A DNA stretch of 64,000 bases from Myxococcales bacterium. GTDB taxonomy: Bacteria; Myxococcota_A; Polyangia; Polyangiales; Polyangiaceae. Shown piece by piece: positions 24,205-32,188 of the stretch (positions are counted from its first letter, which is position 1; each line of letters opens with the position of its first letter). The position numbers were made by a program, and so were the translations under genes. Under the pieces are notes generated by a model. That model was not told the DNA's origin. It saw only the letters and a list, made by a program, of their open reading frames with translations, and ran no database searches. The stretch spans positions 186,001 through 250,000 of the forward strand of contig JAEUKE010000270.1 of assembly GCA_016794345.1 (NCBI GenBank), read 5' to 3'.

Positions 24205-25258
24205 GCGACGCCGGGTACTCCTGTTCTCGAGGGCGCTCAAGCCTGCTCTCACCTCGACCCTCGTGGCTCTCGGTGCGTGCGCCCCAGCGGTGAGCGCGCC
24301 CCCCTCCAGCCGCGAAGCGCCGGCACCCGCCGAGAGCCCGACGGCGAGCGTCTCGCCGTCGACGCCGGCGGCTCCGGCGGCGAGCGCGACCGCGGCGCCG
24401 GCCGCGCCGTCGATCACGGTCCCCTTCGAGGCCGCCATCGCCGACGTGCCGGTCCACTCCATCGCGTTCGGCGAGAAGCGCATGGCGGCGCTGGCCGGAG
24501 GTGTTGCGTGGATCGAAGAGGGCGCGGGCTGGGAGAAGATGCCTGCGCTGCCGGCCGACACCTCGGCGTCGCGGGTCTTCTTCGGCCGCGACGACCGGCC
24601 CCGGATCATGGGGAGCGCGGGCGGCGAGTACGTCTACTTGCGCTTCAAGAACGGCGCGTGGAAGCGAGGCGACGAGGAGATCGCGAACCTCGCCTCGAAG
24701 CCGCGCGCGCCGCTCTACGGTGTGCTCGGCCACGCGGACCCGGAGGTCGTCTGCAAGCTGGGCGGCGGCTGCATCCTCAAGCGCCGCTCGGGCTGGACGC
24801 TCTTCGAGCCGCCGGCCCTCGCGGACCCGCCGCGGGTGGAGCTGTGTGGCGCGGAGCCGTGGGGGTTCGGCGGTCGCGAGGTGTGGAAGATCACAAACGG
24901 TGGCTTCGTTCCGCTGAAGGCGACGCCCACGTTCGAGCGCGCGGACGGGCTCTGGGCCGTCACGGAGAACGACGTCTGGGTGGTGGAGCGCGGCGCAGAC
25001 GCGATCCACCACTTCGACGGCGCGCGCTGGTCCCGCGCCCCGTCGGCCATCGACGGACCGCGGAGCGTCTGGGCCTCGAGCGCCAAGGACGTGTGGGTCG
25101 TCGGTGACGGCGGCGCTGCGCTCTTCGACGGCGCGTCGTGGCGACGCGTCGAGGGCGCGCCGTCGCGCGCGCTCACCGTGTTCGGGCGCTCCGCGGGGGA
25201 CGTCTGGATCGGCGCGGAGCGCGGTCTCTTCCGCCGCGCATCGGGCGCTGCCCGGTAG
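24203..25258 (+). CDS. Lipoprotein with beta-propeller-like VWVV repeats
   Basis: This 351-aa protein has a basic n-region (MRRRVLLFSR), a lipobox VALGAC, and an Ala/Pro/Ser linker to ~residue 70. A repeat domain follows whose last blades are explicit: GLWAVTENDVWVVERG, SVWASSAKDVWVVGDGGAALF, LTVFGRSAGDVWIGAERGLF. The D-V-W-V/I-x-G rhythm is typical of myxobacterial surface propellers. The ATG at 24203 overlaps the CAT of the divergent gene; an ATG at 24179 in the same frame is an alternative. It converges with the ferritin-like gene, with 3 bp between stops. Confidence 0.65.
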   Translation: MRRRVLLFSRALKPALTSTLVALGACAPAVSAPPSSREAPAPAESPTASVSPSTPAAPAASATAAPAAPSITVPFEAAIADVPVHSIAFGEKRMAALAGGVAWIEEGAGWEKMPALPADTSASRVFFGRDDRPRIMGSAGGEYVYLRFKNGAWKRGDEEIANLASKPRAPLYGVLGHADPEVVCKLGGGCILKRRSGWTLFEPPALADPPRVELCGAEPWGFGGREVWKITNGGFVPLKATPTFERADGLWAVTENDVWVVERGADAIHHFDGARWSRAPSAIDGPRSVWASSAKDVWVVGDGGAALFDGASWRRVEGAPSRALTVFGRSAGDVWIGAERGLFRRASGAAR

Positions 25259-25261
25259 GCT

Positions 25262-26020
25262 CTACTGCGTCCCGCGCCCGAGCTCGATGCCCAGCTTCGC
25301 GAAGCGCCGCGTGTAGTCGCGCTCGATCGTCCTGTGAAGGATGGCCGCGAACTCGCGCGCCGGCGCCAGGCCCCACGCGCGCTCGTCGTCCGTCACGGAC
25401 TCGGTCCCACCGACGAGCTCGTCGCCGTAGCTTCGCTCGAGCTCGGCGAGCCACGCGGGGAGCATCGCGTGTGTCAGGTCGCGAACGGCGTCGCGTGCGG
25501 GCGTGGCGAGGAGCCACTCGAGCGCGATCCACCCGAAGTCACGGTGGCGCACTTCGTCCTTCAAGATGCGATCCAGCGCGCGTCGCGCGACGGGGACGGT
25601 CGCGCCCTTTCGCAGGTTCGCGAAGAGCGGGACGGCCACTGTCTCGTTCAAGCAGAAGACCTTCACGATGGCCGTCGCGACGTCGAGCTCGAGATCCGCG
25701 TGCTCGCGGCCGAGCCCGAGGCTCTCGCGGTCGAGCTTCGGAACCCCGGTCGCGCCCGCCGCCTCCCAGACCTTGCGAGACATCTCCGCGTGCACGAGCT
25801 CGTCGTCGACGATGCGCAGGCCCGCGCGGACGAGGTCGGGCGACGCGCCGAGCTGGATGAGCCAGAGCGTCGTCTCCTGCGTGATCGCGGCGGAGCGATA
25901 CTCCGCTTCGATGCGCCCGAGCCACTCGAAGACGACCTGCGCGCTCGCCGGCCGGCGCGCGCGACGTGGGCTCGGTCGCTTTGCCGCCCGGCTACTTCGC
26001 GGGCTTGGCCGGGTCGACAT
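25262..26020 (-). CDS. Ferritin-like di-iron domain protein
   Basis: This 252-aa protein is a four-helix bundle with di-iron ligands: Glu74/His77 in VDDELVHAEM, Glu126 in CLNETVAV, Glu156/His159 in KDEVRHRDFGW, and an early helix Glu (EAEYRSAAITQET). The pattern E...ExxH...E...ExxH fits the ferritin-like superfamily (rubrerythrin/MiaE/AurF group). Reactions could be oxygenation or metal handling, and no subfamily is certain. The first ~28 residues are Arg/Ser/Pro-rich and disordered. The start at 26020 overlaps the upstream gene's end by 29 nt, so the real start may be later. Confidence 0.75.
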   Translation of the reverse strand: MSTRPSPRSSRAAKRPSPRRARRPASAQVVFEWLGRIEAEYRSAAITQETTLWLIQLGASPDLVRAGLRIVDDELVHAEMSRKVWEAAGATGVPKLDRESLGLGREHADLELDVATAIVKVFCLNETVAVPLFANLRKGATVPVARRALDRILKDEVRHRDFGWIALEWLLATPARDAVRDLTHAMLPAWLAELERSYGDELVGGTESVTDDERAWGLAPAREFAAILHRTIERDYTRRFAKLGIELGRGTQ

Positions 26021-26561
26021 CGGGGCACTGGACCTGGAACGGCGGCCCGGGGTTGCACTTCTGCGTCGGCTTGCACGCTGGGGTCGCCCGGAACCAACAC
26101 GTGCCGTCAGGCTTCTTCTGCAACGAGCCGGCCTTGTCCGAGGGCGCCGGGGGGAGCGCGGTCGCCGGTGTCGCGGTCGCGGGCGGCGAAACCTCCGGCA
26201 TCGAAGGGGGGCACTTCACCCGGAAGGGCGGCGCGGGGTTGCAGGTCGCGGTTGGCGGGCACTGCATCGGCTTCGGGATCGCGGTGCAAGAGCCGTCCGC
26301 GTTCCTCTCGAGGTCCCAACCGGGTGGAGCGTCGCGCAGGCTGTCCAGGTCGGTCGCGATCGGCGCGGAGCTCGAGGGAGCCGCGCTCGGCGCGGCAGTC
26401 TCCGCCGCAGTGGCGGTGCTCGTCGGCTCGGCCGTCACGGGCACGCGCTCGGGTGGGCCGGGATTCCGGTACACGCGCTCGGAGCAGGCCGGTGCGAGCA
26501 CGGTCATGACGATGGGCGCGGCCAGGGCTCGCGAACGGGGCTTGCTCGAGCGCTTCGACAT
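25992..26561 (-). CDS. Small lipoprotein with two CNPxPPFxVxCP repeats
   Basis: This 189-aa protein has a basic n-region (MSKRSSKPRSR), an APIVMTVLAPAC lipobox and an Ala/Thr/Ser linker. Two repeat units follow: CTAIPKPMQCPPTATCNPAP with PFRVKCP, and CWFRATPACKPTQKCNPGPP with FQVQCP. Each unit has four cysteines (C..C..C..C) around a conserved CNPxPPFxVxCP core, suggesting a disulfide-linked surface or periplasmic module. I know no named family. It overlaps the next gene by 29 nt. Confidence 0.6.
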   Translation of the reverse strand: MSKRSSKPRSRALAAPIVMTVLAPACSERVYRNPGPPERVPVTAEPTSTATAAETAAPSAAPSSSAPIATDLDSLRDAPPGWDLERNADGSCTAIPKPMQCPPTATCNPAPPFRVKCPPSMPEVSPPATATPATALPPAPSDKAGSLQKKPDGTCWFRATPACKPTQKCNPGPPFQVQCPDVDPAKPAK

Positions 26562-26601
26562 CGCCGACTACCGTAGCGGCCTCGGGCGCCGAGGGGCAAC
26601 G

Positions 26602-27216
26602 TCACTCGGGAGGCGGCGAGGGGATGTCTTGCGGCCGCACGACGCCGCGCTCCGCCAGCCGTCCGAGCGCGGAGACGGCCTTGCTCCGGAGCGCTGCGGG
26701 ACGGCTCGTGTCGCGCGCCAGCGAGAGGAGCGCGCGCGCGGCGTCGTGCTCGCCCGTGGGATCGAGGCGCTCGCGGTCGAGCCCGGGCACCGCGAGCACG
26801 CCGAGGAGCGCGTCCGCCACGGCGGGCGCGTCCGCCTCGCCCCGCGCGAGGCGGAGCGCGAGCGGGCCTATCGCGAGATCGCGATCGGGGGCGTGCGCGA
26901 GCGCGGCGAGCGCGACCGCGCGGTGCGCCGGATCGTCGAGCGCATCGAGCAGACCCGTCGCACCCTCCGCGAGGGCCAGGCGCGCGAGATCGGCCTCGTC
27001 CCCGCTCGTCGCCGCGCGATCCCAGGTCGCGCCGTAGACCCTGCTCGCCGACGCGGACACGGCTGCCGTCGTGCTCGGAGGCGGCGAGGCTCGCGTCGCG
27101 ATCGGCTCGGACGAGCAGCCCACGAGGGCGAGCCACCACGCCACGGCGACGGCCCGACCCGACCTGTTGGATGCGCGCTCGCGTCCGCGGAGGTATGTTC
27201 CGAGCATGATCGTCAT
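26602..27216 (-). CDS. Lipoprotein with HEAT-like helical repeats
   Basis: This 204-aa protein has a signal with lipobox LALVGC and a Ser/Ala linker. About 140 residues of short amphipathic helices follow (LARLALAEGATGLLDALDDP, AALRSKAVSALGRLAERG), resembling HEAT/PBS-lyase repeats. No catalytic site is visible. The start at 27216 overlaps the selenoprotein start by 11 nt in divergent orientation. An alternative ATG at 27207 would share the CATG tetranucleotide with the selenoprotein start. Confidence 0.55.
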   Translation of the reverse strand: MTIMLGTYLRGRERASNRSGRAVAVAWWLALVGCSSEPIATRASPPPSTTAAVSASASRVYGATWDRAATSGDEADLARLALAEGATGLLDALDDPAHRAVALAALAHAPDRDLAIGPLALRLARGEADAPAVADALLGVLAVPGLDRERLDPTGEHDAARALLSLARDTSRPAALRSKAVSALGRLAERGVVRPQDIPSPPPE

Positions 27217-27439
27217 CCGGTATTGCCTGCAGTGAAACTATAGGCCGAAGGCCGCGGGTCTCGCGGCTGCGATCAAACAGGCCACTGGCCGGGACGTGGA
27301 CACCGTGCCCGGCAAGGTGGGGCAGTTCGACGTCGAGGTGGACGGCAAGCTCGTGTTCTCCAAGGCCACCGCGGGGCGGTTCCCCGAGCACGCGGAGGTG
27401 CTGAGCCAGATCCCGAAGGAGCAGCCGGCGCAGCGCTAG
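27206..27439 (+). CDS. SelW-like (Rdx family) selenoprotein; in-frame TGA at 27233 encodes selenocysteine
   Basis: Translated with TGA as Sec, the 77 residues start MIVIRYCLQU (Sec is residue 10), continue NYRPKAAGLAAAIKQATG, then VDTVPGKVGQFDVEVDGKL and GRFPEHAEVL. This is the thioredoxin-like Rdx/SelT-SelW-SelH fold: beta strand, CxxU redox motif, NYRxKA helix, PGxxGxF.V.VDG hairpin and GRFPE tail. The UGA position replaces the second Cys of the family's CxxC. A hairpin right after the UGA fits a bacterial SECIS. GGAGG lies 12 nt before the ATG. The stop TAG overlaps the convergent pilT stop. Standard ORF calling ends after nine codons, so this gene is normally missed. The likely role is thiol redox control; the substrate is unknown. 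selA/selB are not in the window. Confidence 0.87.
27236..27273 (+). promoter_or_regulatory. Bacterial SECIS-like hairpin in the selenoprotein mRNA
   Basis: After the TGA (27233-27235) and a 21-nt interval, GCCGCG (27251-27256) pairs perfectly with CGCGGC (27262-27267). The loop is GGTCT (27257-27261). A G-U pair can extend the stem. The E. coli fdhF SECIS presents the same GGUCU loop to SelB about 18 nt after its UGA. Position and loop therefore match what SelB needs. Confidence 0.75.
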
Positions 27440-28485
27440 AACGCGCCGTCGCGCTTCACCAGGTCCTTGCTGACGATGCCCGCGGCGGCGAGCTGCTTGA
27501 GGTGCATGTCGAACGTCTGCATGCCGTAGGGCACGACGCCCTTCTCCATCACGTCCTTCAGCGGTGGGTTCTGCTCGGGCCGCTTGATGGCCTCGCGGGC
27601 GGTGCCGCTCGCGACAAGGATCTCCTGCACCAGGACGAGGCCTTGACCGTCGCGCCGCGGGACGAGGCGCTGCGCGATGATGCCCTGCAGCGCGTCTCCG
27701 AGCCGCTCGCGGAGCTCACCGGGGTTGTTCGCCAGGCTGAGCATGCGGTGCACGGTGCGCGAGACGTCGGGCGTGTGCATCGTGGTGAAGACCAGGTGCC
27801 CGGTCTCGGCGGCCTGCATGGTGATCTCCAGCGTCTCTCCGTCGCGCACCTCGCCGACGAGGATGACGTCGGGGTCTTGTCGGAGAGACGCGCGCAGGGC
27901 GCGGGCGAAGGTGTCGGTGTCGATGCCCACCTCGCGCTGGCTCACGCCCGACCGGCTGTCGGTGTGGAGGAACTCGATCGGATCCTCGATCGTCACGATG
28001 TGCTTCGGCAGCGTCTGGTTGATGTGTCCGATCATCGACGCCAGCGTGGTCGACTTGCCGTTGCCCGACGCGCCCACCACGAGCACGAGCCCGCGATCGA
28101 GCTCGGCCAGCTGGCGAACCGCCGGCGGCATGCCGAGATCGTCGAAGCTCGGGATCTTGAGCGGGATGCTGCGCATGACGATCGCGAGCGAGCCGCGCTG
28201 CCTGTAGACGTTGACGCGGAAGCGCCCGATGCCGGCGGCGGAGTAGCTCGTGTCGAACTCGCGCAGGTCGGACACGTCCTCCACGCCGCGGTGGGCGAGC
28301 AGCAGCCGAGCGAGCGCTTCGGTGTCCTCCGGTCGGACCTTGTCGACGCGGAAGTAGACCATGTCCCCCCGGACGCGCGCGCCCGGAGGCTGGCCGACCT
28401 TGACGTGGATGTCGCTGGCGTTTGCGGCCAGCGCTTTCTGGAGCAGCTGTTGCAGGAACTGCTCCGACGCGTACGGGGTCTGCAC
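27436..28485 (-). CDS. pilT: Type IV pilus retraction ATPase PilT/PilU family
   Basis: This cytoplasmic hexameric ATPase drives pilus retraction in twitching or S-motility. The 349-aa length fits PilT. The N-terminal PAS-like half starts LQQLLQKALAANASDIHVKV. Walker A is GASGNGKST (residues 138-146), with Asn where most PilT have Ser. The Asp box is IVTIEDPIEFLHTD, Walker B is DPDVILVGEVRD, and the His box is TGHLVFTTMHTPD. The C-terminal AIRE-like motif is less clear (ASGTAREAIKRP). The start is GTG, 9 bp after the upstream receiver gene, so the two probably form an operon. No pilus structural genes are nearby; it may be one of several pilT paralogues. Confidence 0.92.
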   Translation of the reverse strand: MQTPYASEQFLQQLLQKALAANASDIHVKVGQPPGARVRGDMVYFRVDKVRPEDTEALARLLLAHRGVEDVSDLREFDTSYSAAGIGRFRVNVYRQRGSLAIVMRSIPLKIPSFDDLGMPPAVRQLAELDRGLVLVVGASGNGKSTTLASMIGHINQTLPKHIVTIEDPIEFLHTDSRSGVSQREVGIDTDTFARALRASLRQDPDVILVGEVRDGETLEITMQAAETGHLVFTTMHTPDVSRTVHRMLSLANNPGELRERLGDALQGIIAQRLVPRRDGQGLVLVQEILVASGTAREAIKRPEQNPPLKDVMEKGVVPYGMQTFDMHLKQLAAAGIVSKDLVKRDGAF

Positions 28486-28494
28486 GCGCCGAGG

Positions 28495-28842
28495 TTACGG
28501 CAGATCGCTCAGCCAGGCCACCGCGCGATCGGTCTCGTTCGCCTTCGAGAACACCGGGCCGAGCCCGCGCGCGCGCTCGAGCAAGCTCGCCTCTTCCGCC
28601 GACGTGAGGAAGGCCACAGGCAGCTCGGGGCGAGCCGTCCGGAGGGCCTCCGCGATGGCGGTCCCGCTGTCGTCGCCGACCTCGAGATCCAGGAGCGCGC
28701 CGCGGAGCGGGGCCGGATCGATCGCCTGGGCCTCGGCCGCCGAGCCCGCGACCACGACCTCGAACCCGCGGGCGACGAGGAGCCGCCTGGCGGCCGCACG
28801 TGCGAGGGGCGAATCGTCGACGTACAAGACACGCGGGACCAC
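28495..28842 (-). CDS. Single-domain response regulator
   Basis: This 115-aa protein is a bare receiver domain of CheY type. Asp9-Asp10 (VDD) bind Mg, the phospho-acceptor is Asp52 in LLDLEVGDDSG, Thr80 is in AFLTSAEEA, and Lys100 is in VFSKAN. It has no output domain, so it would act by protein-protein contact. It is translated just upstream of pilT with a 9-bp gap, which suggests control of pilus retraction (inference). The start is GTG at 28842. A divergent bioB lies 103 bp away. Confidence 0.88.
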   Translation of the reverse strand: MVPRVLYVDDSPLARAAARRLLVARGFEVVVAGSAAEAQAIDPAPLRGALLDLEVGDDSGTAIAEALRTARPELPVAFLTSAEEASLLERARGLGPVFSKANETDRAVAWLSDLP

Positions 28843-28945
28843 GGTAAGCGACGGCTACCAGCTCTCTTTTGGGGACGCGAGCCGAAAAGGGCGCGCCGGC
28901 TCAGGGCAGTTGCCGCCGAGCGCGCGGCCGGGCTAAGAACTCGAC

Positions 28946-29908
28946 ATGGTTCGCCACGACTGGACGCTCGCCGAGGCACGCGCCATCCACGACGCCCCGC
29001 TCTTCGAGCTCATCGACAGGGCCCGCGCGGTCCACCTCGAGCACCACCGCGCCGCGGAGGTCCAGCTCTGCACGCTCCTCAGCGTGAAGACCGGCGGCTG
29101 CCCGGAGGACTGCGCGTACTGCCCGCAGTCGAGCCACCACGAGACGAGCGTCGGCGCCGAGCGCATGCTCGACGAGGGGGAGGTCCTCCGCGCCGCGGCG
29201 CGCGCCAAGGAAGCCGGCTCGACGCGCTTCTGCATGGGCGCCGCCTGGCGCGAGGTGAAAGACGGCCCGGCGTTCGACCGCGTGATCGCCATGGTCAAGG
29301 GCGTGAAGTCGCTCGGCCTCGAGGCCTGCTGCACGCTCGGCATGCTGACGGAGGATCAGGCTCGGCGCTTGAAGGAGGCCGGCCTCGACGCCTACAACCA
29401 CAACCTCGACACCTCGCGCGAGGCCTACCGCTCCATCATCTCGACGCGCACCTACGACGAGCGCCTCACGACCCTGCGCAACGTGCGCAAGGCCGGCATC
29501 ACCGTGTGCTCCGGCGGCATCATCGGCATGGGGGAGAGCATCGACGATCGCTGCCAGATGCTGGTGGAGCTCGCACGGCTCGACCCGCACCCGGAGAGCG
29601 TGCCCGTCAACGCGCTCGTGCGTGTGGCAGGCACGCCGCTCGAGGCTGTCCCGCCGATCGACCCGCTCGAGCTCGTCCGGATGATCGCGACGGCGCGCCT
29701 CATGATGCCCAGGTCCATGGTCCGGCTCAGCGCCGGCCGGACGGAGCTGTCCCGTGAGGCGCAGCTCTTCTGCATGTACGCGGGCGCGAACTCGATCTTC
29801 TACGGGGACAGGCTGCTCACCACGCCGAACCCCGACAAGGACGACGACCGCGATCTCCTCGCCAGCGCGGGCGTGACCGCGGCTCCGTCGGCCTCCCTCA
29901 CTTCGTGA
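28946..29908 (+). CDS. bioB: Biotin synthase
   Basis: This radical-SAM enzyme inserts sulfur into dethiobiotin in the last step of biotin synthesis. The 320-aa length is typical. The SAM-binding [4Fe-4S] cluster cysteines are C52/C56/C59 in GGCPEDCAYCPQS. RFCMGAAWREVKD, the CTLGML Cys, YNHNLDTS and SGGIIGMGES are the standard BioB blocks. The [2Fe-2S] ligand region SAGRTELSREAQLFCMYAGANSIFYGD is intact. No other bio genes are adjacent. Its last 11 nt overlap the convergent matrixin gene. Confidence 0.97.
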   Translation: MVRHDWTLAEARAIHDAPLFELIDRARAVHLEHHRAAEVQLCTLLSVKTGGCPEDCAYCPQSSHHETSVGAERMLDEGEVLRAAARAKEAGSTRFCMGAAWREVKDGPAFDRVIAMVKGVKSLGLEACCTLGMLTEDQARRLKEAGLDAYNHNLDTSREAYRSIISTRTYDERLTTLRNVRKAGITVCSGGIIGMGESIDDRCQMLVELARLDPHPESVPVNALVRVAGTPLEAVPPIDPLELVRMIATARLMMPRSMVRLSAGRTELSREAQLFCMYAGANSIFYGDRLLTTPNPDKDDDRDLLASAGVTAAPSASLTS

Positions 29909-30764
29909 GGAGCGAGCGCCTGCGGCGGTAGGCGAACGCGAGACCGAAAACACACAGCCAGGCCGGCGAGCCCGCGCTGCCGCCGGCGGTGCGGCAATCG
30001 CAGCTGTCGCCGCTGCCGTCGGCCGCCTCCCCGCACTCGTCACCGAGGCCGTTGACCGGCTCCGAGTCGCAGGTGCCCACGCGGTCCGGCGGGTACACCG
30101 CGCAGATGGCGTCGACGTCGTCGGCCTCGAGCGTGCGGAGCGTGGTGGACTTCGGCGGGTAGTCCGTCTGCATCGTCGCGTCGGCCACCGGGGTGTGGGC
30201 GAGGCCGAGGAAGTGGCCGGTCTCGTGGGTGAGGATGCTCAGGAGGTCGACGTTGACGCCCGAGTCGCCGATCGTGAACGCGGCGTTGTCGCTGTTCAGC
30301 TCGATGTCCGCGTCACGGATCTCGCCGCTGTCGAGCGAGTAGGTGACGGTGGTGAGCGCGAGCGCGCCTCTGCCGTAGGGCCAGCTCTCGTCGCGGAACA
30401 CGATCAGGTTGGCGTTCCGCGCCTCCGGATCGAACTCTTGCTGGTCGCAGGAGACGGGGCCGAGGTCTTCGGCGGTGACCGACGGAGTGCCCCCGTCGCA
30501 GGCCGCCTGGCTCCAGGCCCCGAACGCCTGCGCGGTGAGCGCGCGCGCGTCGTCCAGGCTCACCTCGGCCGAGGCGTCGCGCTGGACGGAGAAGCCGACA
30601 CACGTGGTGGACCAGAAGATGGGCGTCCCGCAGTCGGTCGGCTGCGGAGGGTCGCAGACCTTGCCCACCTCTTCTCCGCAGACCGCCGTTCGGCAATACG
30701 CGGAGGCCGTGCCGGCGGCGAGCAACGACGTCGCGACGACGGCGAGGGCGACGAGGCGGTTCAC
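29898..30764 (-). CDS. Secreted matrixin-like zinc metalloprotease with MYXO-CTERM-like tail
   Basis: This 288-aa protein has a Sec signal (VNRLVALAVVATSLLAAGTASA) and an N-terminal cysteine-bearing region. The catalytic domain contains HETGHFLGLAH (His180, Glu181, His184, His190), the metzincin zinc site HExxHxxGxxH, followed by a Met-turn region at DATMQTDY. The C-terminus has a CDCR motif, a Gly/Ser spacer, a hydrophobic helix (SPAWLCVFGLAFAY) and RRRR, the MYXO-CTERM sorting pattern that leads to surface anchoring. Its GTG start overlaps the previous gene's TGA (GTGA at 30764-30761), so the pair is translationally coupled. Confidence 0.87.
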   Translation of the reverse strand: MNRLVALAVVATSLLAAGTASAYCRTAVCGEEVGKVCDPPQPTDCGTPIFWSTTCVGFSVQRDASAEVSLDDARALTAQAFGAWSQAACDGGTPSVTAEDLGPVSCDQQEFDPEARNANLIVFRDESWPYGRGALALTTVTYSLDSGEIRDADIELNSDNAAFTIGDSGVNVDLLSILTHETGHFLGLAHTPVADATMQTDYPPKSTTLRTLEADDVDAICAVYPPDRVGTCDSEPVNGLGDECGEAADGSGDSCDCRTAGGSAGSPAWLCVFGLAFAYRRRRSLLTK

Positions 30765-31354
30765 TTCTTCAGCGCCTTCGCGGCGTCTTTGATCGACTGC
30801 GACGCTTCGGAGAGCTTCTTGCCGATGAGCTTCGTGCGAGCCGACTCCCGCGGCCCGCGCTTGTCCACCAGGTTGCCCATGTCGGGGCTGGACTTGAGCC
30901 GAAGCTCGCCGTCTTTCTCGATGAGGGGGTAGTGGCCCTGCGCCATGCCGGCGACCACGTTCACGTCGCCCGCCTTGGCCAGGAACACGACGGCCCGTTC
31001 GCCGAGGGTGAACTGCGCTTCGCCCGCGACGTGCTGGCCGACCTTCCCGACCTTGCCGCCCAGCGTCCGGACCCAGACCTCCTCGAGCTTCTCGCCGCTG
31101 ACCACGTCGTGCACGACGAGCTTCGTGTAGGTCACGATGCGCTTCGAGTCTCCGACCTCTTCCCAGCGCGACGAGCGCTCGACCGGCTCGATGACGGCCA
31201 CGCTGCGCGAGAGCTCCACGAGCTCCTCCAGGGTGAGCGAGACGCTCGTCGTCGCCTCGGCCTCGTGGGCCCAAGGGGCATCGGGGAGCGCGAGATCGGC
31301 TGCAAAAGGTGCGCTCAGGGCGAGCGCGGCCAAACCAAGGTACCAAGCGCGCAT
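30761..31354 (-). CDS. Secreted protein paired with the matrixin protease
   Basis: This 197-aa protein has a Sec signal (MRAWYLGLAALALSAPFAADLA) and a compact beta-rich body: SLTLEELVELSRSVAVIEPV, WVRTLGGKVGKVGQHVAGEA, ERAVVFLAKAGDVNVVAGMA. It ends in a basic helix. I recognise no named family. It is directly upstream of, and overlaps by GTGA, the matrixin gene. It could therefore be a chaperone, inhibitor or partner of that protease; this is inference from position. Confidence 0.65.
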   Translation of the reverse strand: MRAWYLGLAALALSAPFAADLALPDAPWAHEAEATTSVSLTLEELVELSRSVAVIEPVERSSRWEEVGDSKRIVTYTKLVVHDVVSGEKLEEVWVRTLGGKVGKVGQHVAGEAQFTLGERAVVFLAKAGDVNVVAGMAQGHYPLIEKDGELRLKSSPDMGNLVDKRGPRESARTKLIGKKLSEASQSIKDAAKALKK

Positions 31355-31414
31355 AGGTCCTCGAAAGCTAGCACCCTTTCTCGCGGGGTGCCCTTGTACT
31401 AAGTCTCTCAACGG

Positions 31415-32188
31415 ATGGATGACGCGCTGACTATAGGGACGTTCACGTTTCGGTCCCGTCTCTTCACGGGGTCCGGAAAGTACAAGGACCTCGAGGAGAC
31501 CGAGCGAGCCATCCTGGCCTCGGGGTGTGAGGTCGTCACCGTGGCGCTCCGGCGCGTCGATCTGAAGTCGCGCGGGGAGGGGACGTTGTTCGACGTCCTC
31601 GCTCGGACCAAGGTCACCGTCCTGCCGAACACGGCCGGCTGCTACACGGCGGACGAGGCGCTTCGTACGGCGCGGCTCGCCCGGGAGCTCCTCGGTACGC
31701 CGCTGGTCAAGCTCGAGGTCATCGGCGATCAGCGCACGCTCTTCCCCGACAACGAGGCGACGCTCGAGGCGGCCAAGGTCCTCGTGAAGGATGGCTTCAC
31801 CGTGCTCCCTTATTGCATCGACGATCCCATCGTCTGCAAGAAGCTGGAGGACGTCGGCTGCGCCGCCGTCATGCCCCTCGCCGCCCCGATCGGCTCGGGC
31901 CTGGGCATTCGCAACCCGTACAACCTCGCCATCATCCGCGAGCACGCGAAGGTCCCGCTCATCGTCGATGCCGGCGTCGGCACGGCGAGCGACGCCGCCC
32001 GCGCGATGGAGCTCGGCTGCGACGGCATCCTCATGAACACCGCCATCGCCGGCGCGAAGGATCCGATCCTCATGGCCGAGGCCATGCGCGACGCGGTCAG
32101 CGCGGGCCGGCGCGCCTTCCGCGCGGGCCGCATCGAGAAGCGACTCTACGCCTCGGCCTCGTCGCCGATGACCGGGCTCATCGAGTGA
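31415..32188 (+). CDS. thiG: Thiazole synthase
   Basis: ThiG forms the thiazole phosphate of thiamine from DXP, dehydroglycine and ThiS-thiocarboxylate. The 257-aa TIM barrel shows FRSRLFTGSGKY, VTVALRRVD, LPNTAGCYTADEA, the Schiff-base lysine K99 in LVKLEVIGD, VMPLAAPIGSGLGI and VDAGVGTASDAARAMELGCDG, all standard. No thiS, thiF or thiO lies beside it, so sulfur transfer genes are elsewhere. A lipoprotein-like gene starts inside its stop codon (GTGA). The start is ATG at 31415. Confidence 0.96.
   Translation: MDDALTIGTFTFRSRLFTGSGKYKDLEETERAILASGCEVVTVALRRVDLKSRGEGTLFDVLARTKVTVLPNTAGCYTADEALRTARLARELLGTPLVKLEVIGDQRTLFPDNEATLEAAKVLVKDGFTVLPYCIDDPIVCKKLEDVGCAAVMPLAAPIGSGLGIRNPYNLAIIREHAKVPLIVDAGVGTASDAARAMELGCDGILMNTAIAGAKDPILMAEAMRDAVSAGRRAFRAGRIEKRLYASASSPMTGLIE

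Noticed and set aside
27206..27235. TGA at 27233 as the true end of a nine-codon peptide
   Set aside because: Family homology continues past it to a natural stop at 27439, and a SECIS-like hairpin follows at the right distance.
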